44,989 nucleotides of DNA, from assembly GCF_022678645.1 (NCBI RefSeq), contig NZ_JALBWV010000066.1:1-44989 (forward strand), written 5' to 3'. This document shows positions 15,142 to 23,584 of this stretch, piece by piece (within the stretch, counting starts at the first letter, position 1; every line of letters starts with the position of its first letter). This DNA is from Saccharopolyspora soli. GTDB taxonomy: Bacteria > Actinomycetota > Actinomycetes > Mycobacteriales > Pseudonocardiaceae. The translations under genes and the position numbers were made by a program. The notes beneath the pieces are model-generated. The model saw nothing but the letters and a program-made list of their open reading frames with translations, was not told the DNA's origin and ran no database searches.

Positions 15142-15990
15142 ATGGCCGCAACCGCAGGTACGCCGCGTGCCAGGGCGTTGTCGGCGGCTCTTCGCGAAGC
15201 CCGAATGGCCAGCGGTGTGGGTTCACGAGAACTGGCGAGACAACTGGAGTTCTCGCATACCCAGATCTCGCACTGGGAGAATGGTCATCGGGTGCCCAAC
15301 GTTGAAACGGTCGCGATGATTCTGACCGTGCTTCGCGCTTCCCCGCGCGAGCGCGAGAGAATCCTCGATCTGGCGCGCAACGTGGCCGAACCGAACTGGC
15401 TCACGGTCGGGATGAACGGCATTCCGCAGCAGCTCGCAGGCGTTGTGGAGTGCGAACGTTCAGCCTCGTCGATCGTCGAGTGGTCGCCGATGGTGATCCC
15501 AGGACTCCTCCAAACTTCCGACTACACAAGGGCGGTCAAGGAGGCCGCCGGGTTGTCGCAGACCGACATCGAGCTGCGAGTGATGCTGAACGTGAGTCGC
15601 CGCGAGCTTCTAACTCGGCGGAATCCGGTGAGCTTCCACGCACTGGTCGGGGTGGCCACTCTGCACGAGCCCATCGGTCCTGACGGCGTTGTGCTGGATC
15701 AACTCAGGCATCTGGCGGAAATGGCCGAACGCCCCAACGTGGTGGTGCAGCTGATGCCGCTGCGCATCGGGTGGCATCCGGGGTGGGCGGGGCCGTTCGT
15801 CTTCTACGAGTTCCAAGACGCTTCGCCCGTCGTGCATTTCGAGCATCACAGCTCGGGTGCTTTCATCCCGACAGAGCACGATGTCGTGGAATACCAGAAG
15901 GCTGTGGCCTGGCTCAGCGAGATCGCGATGGATGAAGCCGACTCGCTTGACCTCATCGCAAAGACCATTTCGGAGATGGAGGAAAGATGA
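15142..15990 (+). CDS. XRE-family regulator with DUF5753 domain (WhiJ/AbaA-like)
   Basis: 282 residues. A Cro/C1 HTH (LREARMASGVGSRELARQLE, FSHTQISHWENGHRVPNVET, about 14-55) is followed by the DUF5753 domain, recognised by the VIPGLLQTSDYTRAV motif, QLMPLRIGWHPG and the FEHHSSGAF block near the end. These proteins come with DUF397 partners and act in development and antibiotic regulation in Streptomyces. A -10-like TAGGAT ends seven bases before the ATG, so the message may be leaderless; an ATG at 15133 is an alternative. Its stop overlaps the ATG of the following DUF397 gene (ATGA). Confidence 0.92.
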   Translation: MAATAGTPRARALSAALREARMASGVGSRELARQLEFSHTQISHWENGHRVPNVETVAMILTVLRASPRERERILDLARNVAEPNWLTVGMNGIPQQLAGVVECERSASSIVEWSPMVIPGLLQTSDYTRAVKEAAGLSQTDIELRVMLNVSRRELLTRRNPVSFHALVGVATLHEPIGPDGVVLDQLRHLAEMAERPNVVVQLMPLRIGWHPGWAGPFVFYEFQDASPVVHFEHHSSGAFIPTEHDVVEYQKAVAWLSEIAMDEADSLDLIAKTISEMEER

Positions 15991-16160
15991 GCACTCACGC
16001 CTGGCAGAAGTCCAGCTACTCCAATGCCAACGGCAACTGCGTCGAGTTATCCAACCCGCGCGGCCTGATCCGGGACTCGAAGGATCCGGCTGGCCCGCGT
16101 CTGAGTGTTGATGTCGCTGTGTTCCTACGGGCGGTTAGGGCCGGTCGCTTTGCGCGGTGA
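15987..16160 (+). CDS. DUF397 protein, first copy
   Basis: 57 residues, a full-length DUF397 protein: WQKSSYSNANGNCVELSNP, then RGLIRDSKDP and a C-terminal VAVFLRAVRAGRFAR. The start overlaps the XRE stop by four bases and has GGAGGAAAG upstream, so the two are coupled. DUF397 proteins are small partners of XRE/DUF5753 regulators; their biochemical role is not settled, with antitoxin-like or co-regulator roles proposed. It is closely similar to the next gene. Confidence 0.88.
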   Translation: MSTHAWQKSSYSNANGNCVELSNPRGLIRDSKDPAGPRLSVDVAVFLRAVRAGRFAR

Positions 16161-16187
16161 GTGATTCCGTTGGGTGGAGGACAGGGA

Positions 16188-16364
16188 ATGATCGAGTCAT
16201 TGCGTTGGCGCAAGAGCAGCTACAGCGGCCAGGAGACGCACTGCGTCGAGTTGTCGAGCCCGTATGGGCTGATCCGGGATTCGAAGGATCCCGACGGGCC
16301 GGTGCTGGCTGTCGATATCGCGAGCTTCTTGCGGGCGGTCAAGGCTGGTCGCTTCGAGCAGTGA
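16188..16364 (+). CDS. DUF397 protein, second copy
   Basis: 58 residues: WRKSSYSGQETHCVELSSPY, GLIRDSKDPDGPVLAVDIAS and FLRAVKAGRFEQ. About two thirds of positions equal those of the first copy, and the DNA around the GLIRDSKDP segment is nearly identical, so this is a tandem duplication. The ATG at 16188 follows GGAGGACAGGGA; the frame continues upstream to 16161 without a better start. It ends 17 bases before a terminator-like repeat. Confidence 0.85.
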   Translation: MIESLRWRKSSYSGQETHCVELSSPYGLIRDSKDPDGPVLAVDIASFLRAVKAGRFEQ

Positions 16365-16380
16365 GCCGTTCGTGTGACGG

Positions 16381-16427
16381 GTGAAGGGCACCCTTGGCCA
16401 AGTAACTGGGTCACGGGTGCCCCTCAC
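16381..16427. repeat. Hairpin repeat, GTGAGGGGCACCC family, copy 2
   Basis: Outer arms GTGAAGGGCACCC and GGGTGCCCCTCAC pair with one mismatch; the inner arms (CTTGGCC / CTGGGTCAC) have diverged compared with the perfect copy at 4382. It lies between the convergent DUF397 and aldehyde dehydrogenase genes. Confidence 0.75.
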
Positions 16428-16437
16428 CTGGTTCACC

Positions 16438-18000
16438 TCATGTCACGGGGTAGCGGTGGTAGCCGGGGAAGTTTCCGTAGAGCTGTTCCCCCGGTGGGCC
16501 TTGGGTGACCGCGTGCACTAGGTGTTGGCCACCGACGAACGCGCCCTTCCAGGACGCTCCCCGGCCGCCGAAGGGCTCCTCTCGGTCGCCGCGCGAGCGC
16601 GGCTTGTTGACGCCGACCTTGAACGCCTGCACGTGTTCGGCCAGTTGGGTGGCGAACGCCGCGTCGTCGGAGGCGATGCTGGCGACCAGCGCGCCGTTGG
16701 AGGCGTTCATCTGCGCCAACAGTTCCGCCTCGGTGTCGACCACGACGATCGTGTCCACCGGTCCGAACGGTTCCTCGTGCATCAGGCGGCTCGCGCCGGG
16801 CGGGGCGAGCAGCGTGACCGGCGCGGCGTAGGCCGAGATGTCCTGGCCGTCGAGGAACTGGCCGTCCTCGCGCTTGCCGTGGTAGAGCGGCACCGCGCCG
16901 TGCCGCAGCGCCTCGGCGACCCGGCCTTCCAGTTCGGTTGCCTTGGCCGCTGAGATCAGCGGGCCGAAGTCCAGCGCGGGGAGTTCAGCTCCGTCGGTCA
17001 CCGCCAGCGGATGTCCGAAACGCACCGATTGCACCACTGGCAGGTATGCGGCGAGGAACTGGTCGACCAGCTTGCGCTGCACCACGAACCGCGGGTACGC
17101 CGTGCAGCGCTGCTTGCCGTACTCGAAGCCCTTGCGCAGGTGGGCGGCGAAGCCCTCCCAGTCGGAGAACTCCCACAGCCCCCAGGTGTTGAGACCTTCC
17201 TGTTCGAGCATGTGCCGCTTGCCGGTGTCGACCAGCTGCGCGGCGATCTTGCCGCCGTTGGAACGCCCGCCGACGAACGCCACCGCACCGATCTCCGGGC
17301 TCCGCACGAGCGGGTCCGACAGACGGGAGCCGTCGCCGGAGACCAGCGTCGCGGGCAGCCCCGCACGGGCCATCAGCGCGTGCGCGACGGTCAACGTCAC
17401 CGCACCACCCTGGGTCGGCGTCTTGGCGATGACCGCGTTGCCCGCGAGCAGCTGCACCAGCTCGGCGTGCACCAGCACGCTCATCGGGTAGTTCCAGCTC
17501 GCGATGTTGCTGACCGGGCCGGGTAGGGCCTGCCGCTTGTACGGCGCGTCCTCGACGTCGACGGACAACATGTGCTCGGCGTTGTCCAGGTACCAGCGGA
17601 CGCCGTCCAGGCAGCGGTCGACGTCGGCGCACGCCAGCTTCCACGGCTTGCCGATCTCCCAGGCCAGCAGCAGCGCCAGGTCATCGCGCACCTGGGACAT
17701 CGACTCCACCGCCACGGACACCGCGGTCTGGCGATGTTCGAAGGTGGTCTGCGCCCAGGTCCGGTGCGCGCGGGCGGCAGCCTGCACGGCTCGGGTTGCG
17801 CTTTCGCCGTCGATCTTGGGCAGCTGGGAGAAGGTCGAACCGTCCACCGGAGTGATCTGCGGGGCCGGTTCGCCGACCGCCTCCCACTGGCCGTCGATCA
17901 GGTTGCGCGGATTGAGCCCGTCGAAGGCTTCCGGCGCCGCCGCGGCCGCACGGGCGAGCACGGCCGACGGCGTGCAGTGGTCAGGAACCCGGAGCGACAT
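16438..18000 (-). CDS. Aldehyde dehydrogenase family protein
   Basis: 520 residues, NAD(P)-dependent oxidation of an aldehyde to the acid. The catalytic cysteine is C299 (GKQRCTAYPRF), the active-site glutamate E266, and ASWNYPMSVLVH matches the PWNFP nucleotide region. The normally invariant LELGGK is LEQEGLN here, with Gly to Glu (E268) and Lys to Leu changes, so this is a divergent subfamily or an altered enzyme. GAGGAGGG precedes the ATG. The hydroxyproline pathway needs an alpha-ketoglutarate semialdehyde dehydrogenase and no other candidate is in the window, but distance (about 3 kb), strand and the odd motif make that only a possibility. Confidence 0.88.
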   Translation of the reverse strand: MSLRVPDHCTPSAVLARAAAAAPEAFDGLNPRNLIDGQWEAVGEPAPQITPVDGSTFSQLPKIDGESATRAVQAAARAHRTWAQTTFEHRQTAVSVAVESMSQVRDDLALLLAWEIGKPWKLACADVDRCLDGVRWYLDNAEHMLSVDVEDAPYKRQALPGPVSNIASWNYPMSVLVHAELVQLLAGNAVIAKTPTQGGAVTLTVAHALMARAGLPATLVSGDGSRLSDPLVRSPEIGAVAFVGGRSNGGKIAAQLVDTGKRHMLEQEGLNTWGLWEFSDWEGFAAHLRKGFEYGKQRCTAYPRFVVQRKLVDQFLAAYLPVVQSVRFGHPLAVTDGAELPALDFGPLISAAKATELEGRVAEALRHGAVPLYHGKREDGQFLDGQDISAYAAPVTLLAPPGASRLMHEEPFGPVDTIVVVDTEAELLAQMNASNGALVASIASDDAAFATQLAEHVQAFKVGVNKPRSRGDREEPFGGRGASWKGAFVGGQHLVHAVTQGPPGEQLYGNFPGYHRYPVT

Positions 18001-18353
18001 GCGCCCTCCTCGAAAATTGGGACGGGTGATGGGTGCCGGGTACCTAGCACGATGCCACGCGACACCGCCCGCCGTCTGCCCCGGACGGCCAGTTCGGTGC
18101 GATCCTCCGAATCGCGGGCATTGGTCTACTCCGCTGTTGCGCTGTCCGCCGTATCGTGCCGAGCCGCCGATCGGGGCAGCATGATTCGTCCACTGTGGTT
18201 GGTCGAGATTTTCGAAATCACCCTTATGGCGGCTGTTTTCGCGTCCTCTGCTGTGCCGGACATGCGGTTACTGGCGGGTATTCGCCAAATCGTCCGGTAT
18301 GTTGCCAAGATCTCTTTGAATTGTGGCGTTTTCGCTCTCCGATCGGAGGAAGC
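18001..18353. other. Intergenic region between divergent genes
   Basis: 353 bases between the divergent aldehyde dehydrogenase and lipase genes. The right half is richer in A/T than its surroundings, consistent with promoters, and holds a short near-palindrome GATTTTCGAAATC (18207-18219). I see no convincing gene; the short open frames have poor codon composition and lack ribosome-binding sites. Confidence 0.5.
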
Positions 18354-19151
18354 ATGCGCCACTCAAGGCACATCCCCGGTGCCGCCGCGGCGATCGCTCT
18401 GGCAACGACAACTCTGGCAACCCCGGCGTTCGCCGAGTCCGCCGCCGACAACTACGCAGCCCTGGGTGACTCCTACGCATCCGGGGTCGGCACGCGGGAG
18501 TACTTCGACGACAGCGGTGACTGCCTGCGCAGCCCGAAGTCCTACGCCCAGTTGTGGGCGGATTCGCACGACGTCGCGAACTTCGCGTTCGTGGCGTGTT
18601 CGGGCGCTGTCACCGACGACGTGAACTCCGGCCAACTCGACCAGCTCAACGCGGACACGACATTGGTCACCATCTCGATCGGTGGCAACGACATCGGTTT
18701 CGCCGACGTCATCCAGAGCTGCCTGCTCGGCACCGATTCGAGCTGCGACTCGGCGGTCGACGAAGCCAGCGCCAAGGCCCGCGACGAATTGCCGGGCAAA
18801 CTCGACACCACCTACGCCAACATCCGCCAGGCCGCGCCCAACGCCGAGGTCGTGGTGATCGGCTACCCGCGGCTCAACGAACTCGGCGATTGCGGCATTC
18901 CCGGCTTCACCGACGCCAAGCGGCAGCGGCTCAACGAAGGCGCCGATGAGCTGGCGGGCGTGATCTCCGACCGGGCCGCAGCCGCCGGGTTCACCTACGC
19001 CGACACCCGCGACGCGTTCGCCGGGCACGGCGTTTGCAGCTCCGACGAGTGGATCAACGGTCCGAGCAATCCGATTGTGGAGTCCTTCCACCCGGACGCC
19101 GACGGGCACGCCCAGGCGTACCTGCCGACGCTCAACGCCATCACGGGCTGA
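18354..19151 (+). CDS. Secreted GDSL/SGNH lipase
   Basis: 265 residues. A signal peptide (HSRHIPGAAAAIALATTTLA, cleavage near AFA-ES) precedes an SGNH hydrolase. Block I is ALGDSYASG with nucleophile S40, block III SIGGNDIGFAD, and block V SFHPDADGHAQ supplies the catalytic Asp/His pair. Six cysteines in the mature protein (DCLR, VACSG, SCLLG, SCDS, GDCGI, GVCSS) could form three disulfides, as in Streptomyces extracellular GDSL lipases. GGAGG precedes the ATG. The 3' end overlaps the convergent Mut7-C gene by 11 bases. Confidence 0.93.
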   Translation: MRHSRHIPGAAAAIALATTTLATPAFAESAADNYAALGDSYASGVGTREYFDDSGDCLRSPKSYAQLWADSHDVANFAFVACSGAVTDDVNSGQLDQLNADTTLVTISIGGNDIGFADVIQSCLLGTDSSCDSAVDEASAKARDELPGKLDTTYANIRQAAPNAEVVVIGYPRLNELGDCGIPGFTDAKRQRLNEGADELAGVISDRAAAAGFTYADTRDAFAGHGVCSSDEWINGPSNPIVESFHPDADGHAQAYLPTLNAITG

Positions 19152-19866
19152 TGCCCGGGTGGGCGAGGCGCGCGGCCCGGATGATCGCGTTGATCCGCCG
19201 GGCGTGCGCGCCTCGCCAGTACACCTGCGCGCAATCGCGGCAGCGCGCGTATTCGTCGTAATAGCGGCGGGTTCCCGACTCGATCTCGCCCAGCACGTCC
19301 TGCTTGCGCACCGGATCGAGCGGGCCGTTGCACGAGGTGCAGCGGGTCCACGGCGCCAGCGGCGGGGCGAACCGGGCGATGACGTCCGCCAGCTGCCGCG
19401 CCGGGTCGGCGCCCCGCACGTAGGCACCAGCCCACAGCGCCCGGCGCCGGAGCAGACCGCGATCCTGGGTAAGCAGCACCCGCTGCTCGCGTTCGGCCTG
19501 CGCGATCAGCTCGTCGTCGGCGGCATCGTTGCGGTAGGCGGTGTCGATGCCGAGCAGCCGCAGTCGCCGGGCCAGTTTGCCGAGGTGCACGTCCAGCACG
19601 AACCGCGGCGGCCCCGGCTGCGGACGGCTGACCGGGCCGATCTCGATGGTCGAGCCGGGCCGGGGCTGCTGCGCCGGTGTCGCGGGAGTGCCGTCGACCA
19701 GCAGCGGGCCGACTTCGGGCAGCGGCACGCCGAGCGATTCGGCGAGGTGCCCCAGCGTGGCCGTGCCGTCGTAGCGCAGCTCGAACTGCTCGACCCGGCG
19801 CTGCGGTGCGGCGAAGAACCACAGGTCCGGATCGAGGCGCACCAACACGCTCGATTCCGCCGCCAT
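19141..19866 (-). CDS. Ubiquitin-like/Mut7-C RNase domain protein
   Basis: 241 residues. The N-terminal ~80 residues fit the ubiquitin-like (Ub-Mut7C) fold, and the Mut7-C domain follows, starting at FVLDVHLGKLARRLRLLGID with TQDRGLLRRR in the middle. A treble-clef/zinc-ribbon end holds CTSC and CRDC (C-x2-C twice). Mut7-C is a PIN-like predicted RNase domain; the conserved Asp of LDVHLGKLAR and of TQDR are likely metal ligands. Cellular role unknown. It is convergent with and slightly overlaps the lipase gene. Confidence 0.9.
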   Translation of the reverse strand: MAAESSVLVRLDPDLWFFAAPQRRVEQFELRYDGTATLGHLAESLGVPLPEVGPLLVDGTPATPAQQPRPGSTIEIGPVSRPQPGPPRFVLDVHLGKLARRLRLLGIDTAYRNDAADDELIAQAEREQRVLLTQDRGLLRRRALWAGAYVRGADPARQLADVIARFAPPLAPWTRCTSCNGPLDPVRKQDVLGEIESGTRRYYDEYARCRDCAQVYWRGAHARRINAIIRAARLAHPGISP

Positions 19867-19891
19867 CTCCTCATGGTGACCCCGTGTCCGG

Positions 19892-21169
19892 TCAACTCAA
19901 CCGGACCGGTAGGGATTCGAGTCCGTAGACGATCGATGCTTTCCGGAACGCGAGGTTCTCCGGGGGGATCGCGAGGCGGATTTCCGGAAACCGCCGCACC
20001 AGGGCCGGATATGCCTCGCGGAGCTCCATGCGCGCGAGTTCCGCTCCGATGCAGCGGTGGATCCCGTGCCCGAAGGCCAGGTGCGACGGGCCGCGACGGG
20101 ACAGGTCCAGTCGGTCGGTGTTCGGCCCGAACGAGTCGTCCCGGTTCGCGCCGCTCAACGAGCACACCACGACATCGCCCCGCGAGATCCTGGTGCCCGC
20201 GATTTCCACGTCCTCGCGGGCGAACCGGGGGAACGCCACCTGGACGACCGTGAGGTAGCGCAGCAATTCGTCGACGAAGCCGGGAACCGCGGCATCGTCG
20301 TCGCGGACCAGCGCCAGCAGGTCCGGGTCCCGGAGCAGTGCGAGCGCCCCCAGCGCGAGCATGCTCGCCGTGGTTTCGAATCCGCCGGTGAGCACCCCGT
20401 CGGCGAGTTCGGCCAGTTCCCGATCGCTGACCTCGTCGCCGTGCTCCTTGATGAGCGCGCCCAGCAGACCGTCGCCGGGATAGCTGCGCTGCTCCTCGAC
20501 GACCCGGTGCAGGTACGCCATCGACTGCGACATCGCGCCCAGCGAGGCGTCGAACCCGCTGAACAGGTCGAACCGGGTCACGCTCAGCTGCTGGAACTGC
20601 GCGCGCTCCGCATAGGGGACGCCCAGCAGTTCGCAGATCACCAGGGAAGGAATGGGCAGGGCGAAATCGCGCACCAGGTCGACCGGCTGCGGGGCTTCGG
20701 CCATCGCGTCGAGCCGCTGCCGCACGATGGCGTCGATCTCCGGCGCCAACCGCGCGAGTCGGCGCATGGTGAACTCCGGGGTCAGCAGGCGGCGCAGCCT
20801 GGTGTGCGCGGGCGGGTCGGTGAAGCCGAGACCGCCGGGGTTGTCCTCGGTGGTGACGCCGATCCGCCCCACGAGGTGGGTGAAGTCGTTGCTGAAGCGC
20901 TCGGCATCGCCCAGCACCGCCTTGGCCTCGCGATACCCGGTGACCAGCCAGACGTTCGCCCCGAACGGCACCGGGAGCTTGCTGATCGGTGTCTCTTCGC
21001 GGGTGCGTCCCAGGTCGGGCACCGGATCCAGGCCGTTGCGCTGCAACGGCATCAGCGCGGCATCCGGCATGGCGGACCCGAGACCCCTGTTCCGCATCCG
21101 GGCGAGGTATCGGCGCGCGAACCAGGAAGTGATCCGGGACCGAAGATTCTGCACCAGCAAGACCCCCAT
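19892..21169 (-). CDS. Cytochrome P450
   Basis: 425 residues. Visible P450 elements: I-helix GGFETTAS (in place of AGxET), ExxR in DELLR, and the heme loop FGHGIHRCIGAELARMEL with the thiolate cysteine. It is a soluble bacterial class I P450 needing a separate ferredoxin, none of which is encoded in this window. The first 33 residues (MGVLLVQNLRSRITSWF ...) precede the usual family N-terminus; an ATG at 21070 (MPDAALMPLQ) is an alternative start, and neither has a strong ribosome-binding site. Substrate unknown. Confidence 0.93.
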   Translation of the reverse strand: MGVLLVQNLRSRITSWFARRYLARMRNRGLGSAMPDAALMPLQRNGLDPVPDLGRTREETPISKLPVPFGANVWLVTGYREAKAVLGDAERFSNDFTHLVGRIGVTTEDNPGGLGFTDPPAHTRLRRLLTPEFTMRRLARLAPEIDAIVRQRLDAMAEAPQPVDLVRDFALPIPSLVICELLGVPYAERAQFQQLSVTRFDLFSGFDASLGAMSQSMAYLHRVVEEQRSYPGDGLLGALIKEHGDEVSDRELAELADGVLTGGFETTASMLALGALALLRDPDLLALVRDDDAAVPGFVDELLRYLTVVQVAFPRFAREDVEIAGTRISRGDVVVCSLSGANRDDSFGPNTDRLDLSRRGPSHLAFGHGIHRCIGAELARMELREAYPALVRRFPEIRLAIPPENLAFRKASIVYGLESLPVRLS

Positions 21170-21325
21170 CAGGCCGCACGTTCCGTCTCAGCGGAGGAAT
21201 CGCCATCCGCCCAGGCGGGCGAATTCGCTCGACCACTCTACGCGAGAGCGTTGCTCGGGGATCTCGGCCGAGGCGGTGCGGTTGCCGAGATCACCGAGCG
21301 GGGGAGCCGGAAAGAACCAGGCCGA

Positions 21326-22225
21326 TCAGCTGATCTTCGCGTGCGGGGTGGCCGCCAGATGCCGGTCCAGTTGGTCGACGAGGCTTTCCGGCATGCCCGG
21401 CGCGGGTGCGCGCACGCCGGATTCCCGCAGCAAACCGCGGCGGCGCAGCGCTTCCTTGCGAATCGCCAGCCCGATCCGGGCCTGCGCCTCGAAGTTCACC
21501 AGCGGCAGGTACGGCGCGTACGCCGCGCGGGCGGCGTCGTAACCGCCCTGCTGCCAGGCCGCGACGCAGGCGAGGAGTCCTTCGGGCACGGAGAAACCGG
21601 TCATCGCGCCAGCGGATCCGGCCGCCAACTCGTCGAGCAGCCCGATGCCGCCGAGGCCGCCGAACACCGGCACGTCCGTGGTCGCGGCCAACGTCGCGAT
21701 CGCGGGCGGCGTCGGCGGCGCCTCAGCCTTCACCGCCACCGCGGACGGGACCTCGCGCACCGCCGAAGCGAGGCTCGCCGCGCTGATGGACACGCCCGTG
21801 ACCAACGGATAGTCCTGGACGACCAGGCCAGCCCCGGTCGCCGCGTGGACCGCTGCGAGGTGCACCGCGAGCTGCTTCGGGTCGGGTGTGTTGACCTGGA
21901 CCATCGCACCCGCGAGCCGGTCGCCGACCACTTCGGTCGCCAGCTCGACCTCCTCGACCACCGGTGCCAGCGAGGTGCTGGACGCGCCCACCACGATCGG
22001 CAGGTCGCTGGCCGCGACGGCCACCTCCAACACCGCGCGCCGCTCCGCGGTGGACAGCCGGACCGCTTCGCCGAAGACGCCGAGCACGGTCAGCCCGGTG
22101 ACGCCGATCCGCTGGTAGTGCTCGACCAACCCGGCCAAGCTGGCTTCGTCGATGTCCATTGTGGATCCGGCGAACGGGGTGGCGACCACGCCCCACACGC
22201 CGGGCGCTAGCGGATTCGTCGACAT
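21326..22225 (-). CDS. DapA/N-acetylneuraminate lyase family protein
   Basis: 299 residues of the Schiff-base aldolase/dehydratase family. Schiff-base lysine K166 (AVAVKAEAPP), tyrosine Y139 (VVQDYPLV), and a GVFGE loop in place of GTTGE. The ATG at 22225 follows AGGGAAAGG; the frame is open further upstream without support. It is clearly distinct from the operon member at 11654. The pathway is not evident: the P450 gene follows 156 bases downstream on the same strand, but functional coupling is unproven. Confidence 0.85.
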   Translation of the reverse strand: MSTNPLAPGVWGVVATPFAGSTMDIDEASLAGLVEHYQRIGVTGLTVLGVFGEAVRLSTAERRAVLEVAVAASDLPIVVGASSTSLAPVVEEVELATEVVGDRLAGAMVQVNTPDPKQLAVHLAAVHAATGAGLVVQDYPLVTGVSISAASLASAVREVPSAVAVKAEAPPTPPAIATLAATTDVPVFGGLGGIGLLDELAAGSAGAMTGFSVPEGLLACVAAWQQGGYDAARAAYAPYLPLVNFEAQARIGLAIRKEALRRRGLLRESGVRAPAPGMPESLVDQLDRHLAATPHAKIS

Positions 22226-22352
22226 GTCCTGCCTTTCCCTCACCTGGCCAGACGCGGTGGCGCACCAGCTCAGCGATCCTAGGCACGCCGCAGCCGACCT
22301 CGTCAAGATCGCCCGCCGCAGCCCCGGTTGGAACCCTCACTGACGGGGCGGG

Positions 22353-22399
22353 GTGAGGGGCACCCTTTACCAAGTAACTTGGTGAAGGGTGCCCCTCAC
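22353..22399. repeat. Hairpin repeat, GTGAGGGGCACCC family, copy 3
   Basis: 21-bp stem with the GTAAC-type loop and one mismatch; nearly identical to the copy at 4382. It lies downstream of the antiporter stop and upstream of the DapA-like start, so it separates two genes on the same strand. Confidence 0.85.
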
Positions 22400-22415
22400 C
22401 CATCACCTGAATGGG

Positions 22416-22450
22416 GTCGTGAGTGGCTAGCCCGGTTTCGCACTCACGAC
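22416..22450. repeat. Hairpin repeat, GTGAGTGCGAAA family, copy 3 (overlaps gene end)
   Basis: Outer arms GTCGTGAGTG and CACTCACGAC pair perfectly (10 bp) around 15 bases; the inner arm is retained only on one side. The antiporter reading frame runs into this repeat and takes its last seven residues (VVSAKPG) and TAG stop from it. Confidence 0.75.
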
Positions 22451-23581
22451 TCTTGGCGGGCTGAACCACCAGGTGAGCAGTGGTCCCGTGATCGCCAGGA
22501 TCAGGACGTAGGCGGTGGCCAGCGGGCCGAGCGCGCCGCCGGGGACGGCAGCCAGGCCGACGATGACGATCGAGAACTCGCCGCGCACGACCAGCACGCT
22601 GCCCGCGCGCAACCGGCCGCGCCGCCCGGCGCCGCTGCGGGCCGCCGCGTACCAACCGGTGCCGATCTTGGTCAGCGCCGACACCACCGCCAGCGCGATG
22701 GCCAGCGGCAGCAGCGGCACCAGCGAGGCCGGTGCCACCGAAATGCCGATGGCCAGGAAGAAGGCGGCGGCGAACAGGTCGCGCAGCGGCGCGACCAGCG
22801 AACGCACCCGGTCGGCCAGCGGGCCGGTCAGCGCCAAGCCGACCAGGAACGCCCCGACTGCGGCGGACGTACCGGCCAACTCGGCGATCGCGGCCACCAC
22901 CAGCGCCAACCCGACGATCCGCAGCAGCAGCTGTTCGGTGTCGCGGTCGTCGACCAGGTGCCCGACGCGATGCCCCCACCGCCGCGACGCCCCCAGCGCC
23001 AGCAGCAGCACACCCACCGCGACGGCGACGCTGGCCACGCCGTGCAGCGCGGTACCGCCGGTGGCCAGCACCGCCAGGATCGGCAGGTACACCGCCATCG
23101 CGAAGTCCTCCAGCAGCAGGATCGACAGCACCGCCGGGGTCTCCCGGTTGCCGAGCCGGTGCAGGTCGTCCAGCAGCCGGGACACGATCGTCGACGACGA
23201 CACCCAGGTCACCCCGGCCATCGCCACCACACCGGTGACGTCCAGCCCGAGCAGCCAGCCCGCCAGCGCACCCGGAACGGCGTTGACCACCATGTCCACC
23301 AGGCCGGACGGGACGTGCCGCCGCAGCGTGACGGTGAACTCCTCGATGGAGAACTCCAGACCGAGGGTCAGCAGGAGGAGCACCACCCCGATCGACGCGC
23401 CGATCTCCACGAAGTCCCGCGCCGCGGGCAGCGGCGCGATGCCGCCTTCGCCCACCGCCAGCCCCACCAGCAGGTACAGCGGGATCGGGGACACGCCGAA
23501 GCGCCGGGTCACCGTGCCGACCGCGCCGAGCACGATCAGCACGATCCCGAGTTCCAGCAGGAGCGCGATCGAGGTGTGCAC
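22427..23581 (-). CDS. Cation/proton antiporter, CPA2 family (KhtU/KefB-like)
   Basis: 384 residues and about 11-12 hydrophobic helices, an integral membrane Na+/H+ exchanger-type protein. Recognisable segments are LIVLGAVGTVTRRFGVSPIP, LLLLTLGLEFSIEEF, the GVTWVSSSTIVSRLL helix and VVRGEFSIVIVGLA near the end. The GTG start lies three bases after the stop of the regulatory subunit, so the two form an operon like Bacillus khtTU (K+ efflux). The C-terminus is short and its last residues VVSAKPG come from a hairpin repeat, so the native end may have been truncated. Confidence 0.9.
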   Translation of the reverse strand: MHTSIALLLELGIVLIVLGAVGTVTRRFGVSPIPLYLLVGLAVGEGGIAPLPAARDFVEIGASIGVVLLLLTLGLEFSIEEFTVTLRRHVPSGLVDMVVNAVPGALAGWLLGLDVTGVVAMAGVTWVSSSTIVSRLLDDLHRLGNRETPAVLSILLLEDFAMAVYLPILAVLATGGTALHGVASVAVAVGVLLLALGASRRWGHRVGHLVDDRDTEQLLLRIVGLALVVAAIAELAGTSAAVGAFLVGLALTGPLADRVRSLVAPLRDLFAAAFFLAIGISVAPASLVPLLPLAIALAVVSALTKIGTGWYAAARSGAGRRGRLRAGSVLVVRGEFSIVIVGLAAVPGGALGPLATAYVLILAITGPLLTWWFSPPRVVSAKPG

Positions 23582-23584
23582 GGT

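Noticed and set aside
20057..22210. Very long plus-strand open frame (over 700 codons)
   Set aside because: It runs antisense across the P450 and DapA-like genes, whose motifs and codon pattern are clear. The translation is low-complexity (Arg, Gln, His, Ala rich), as expected of a GC-rich shadow frame.
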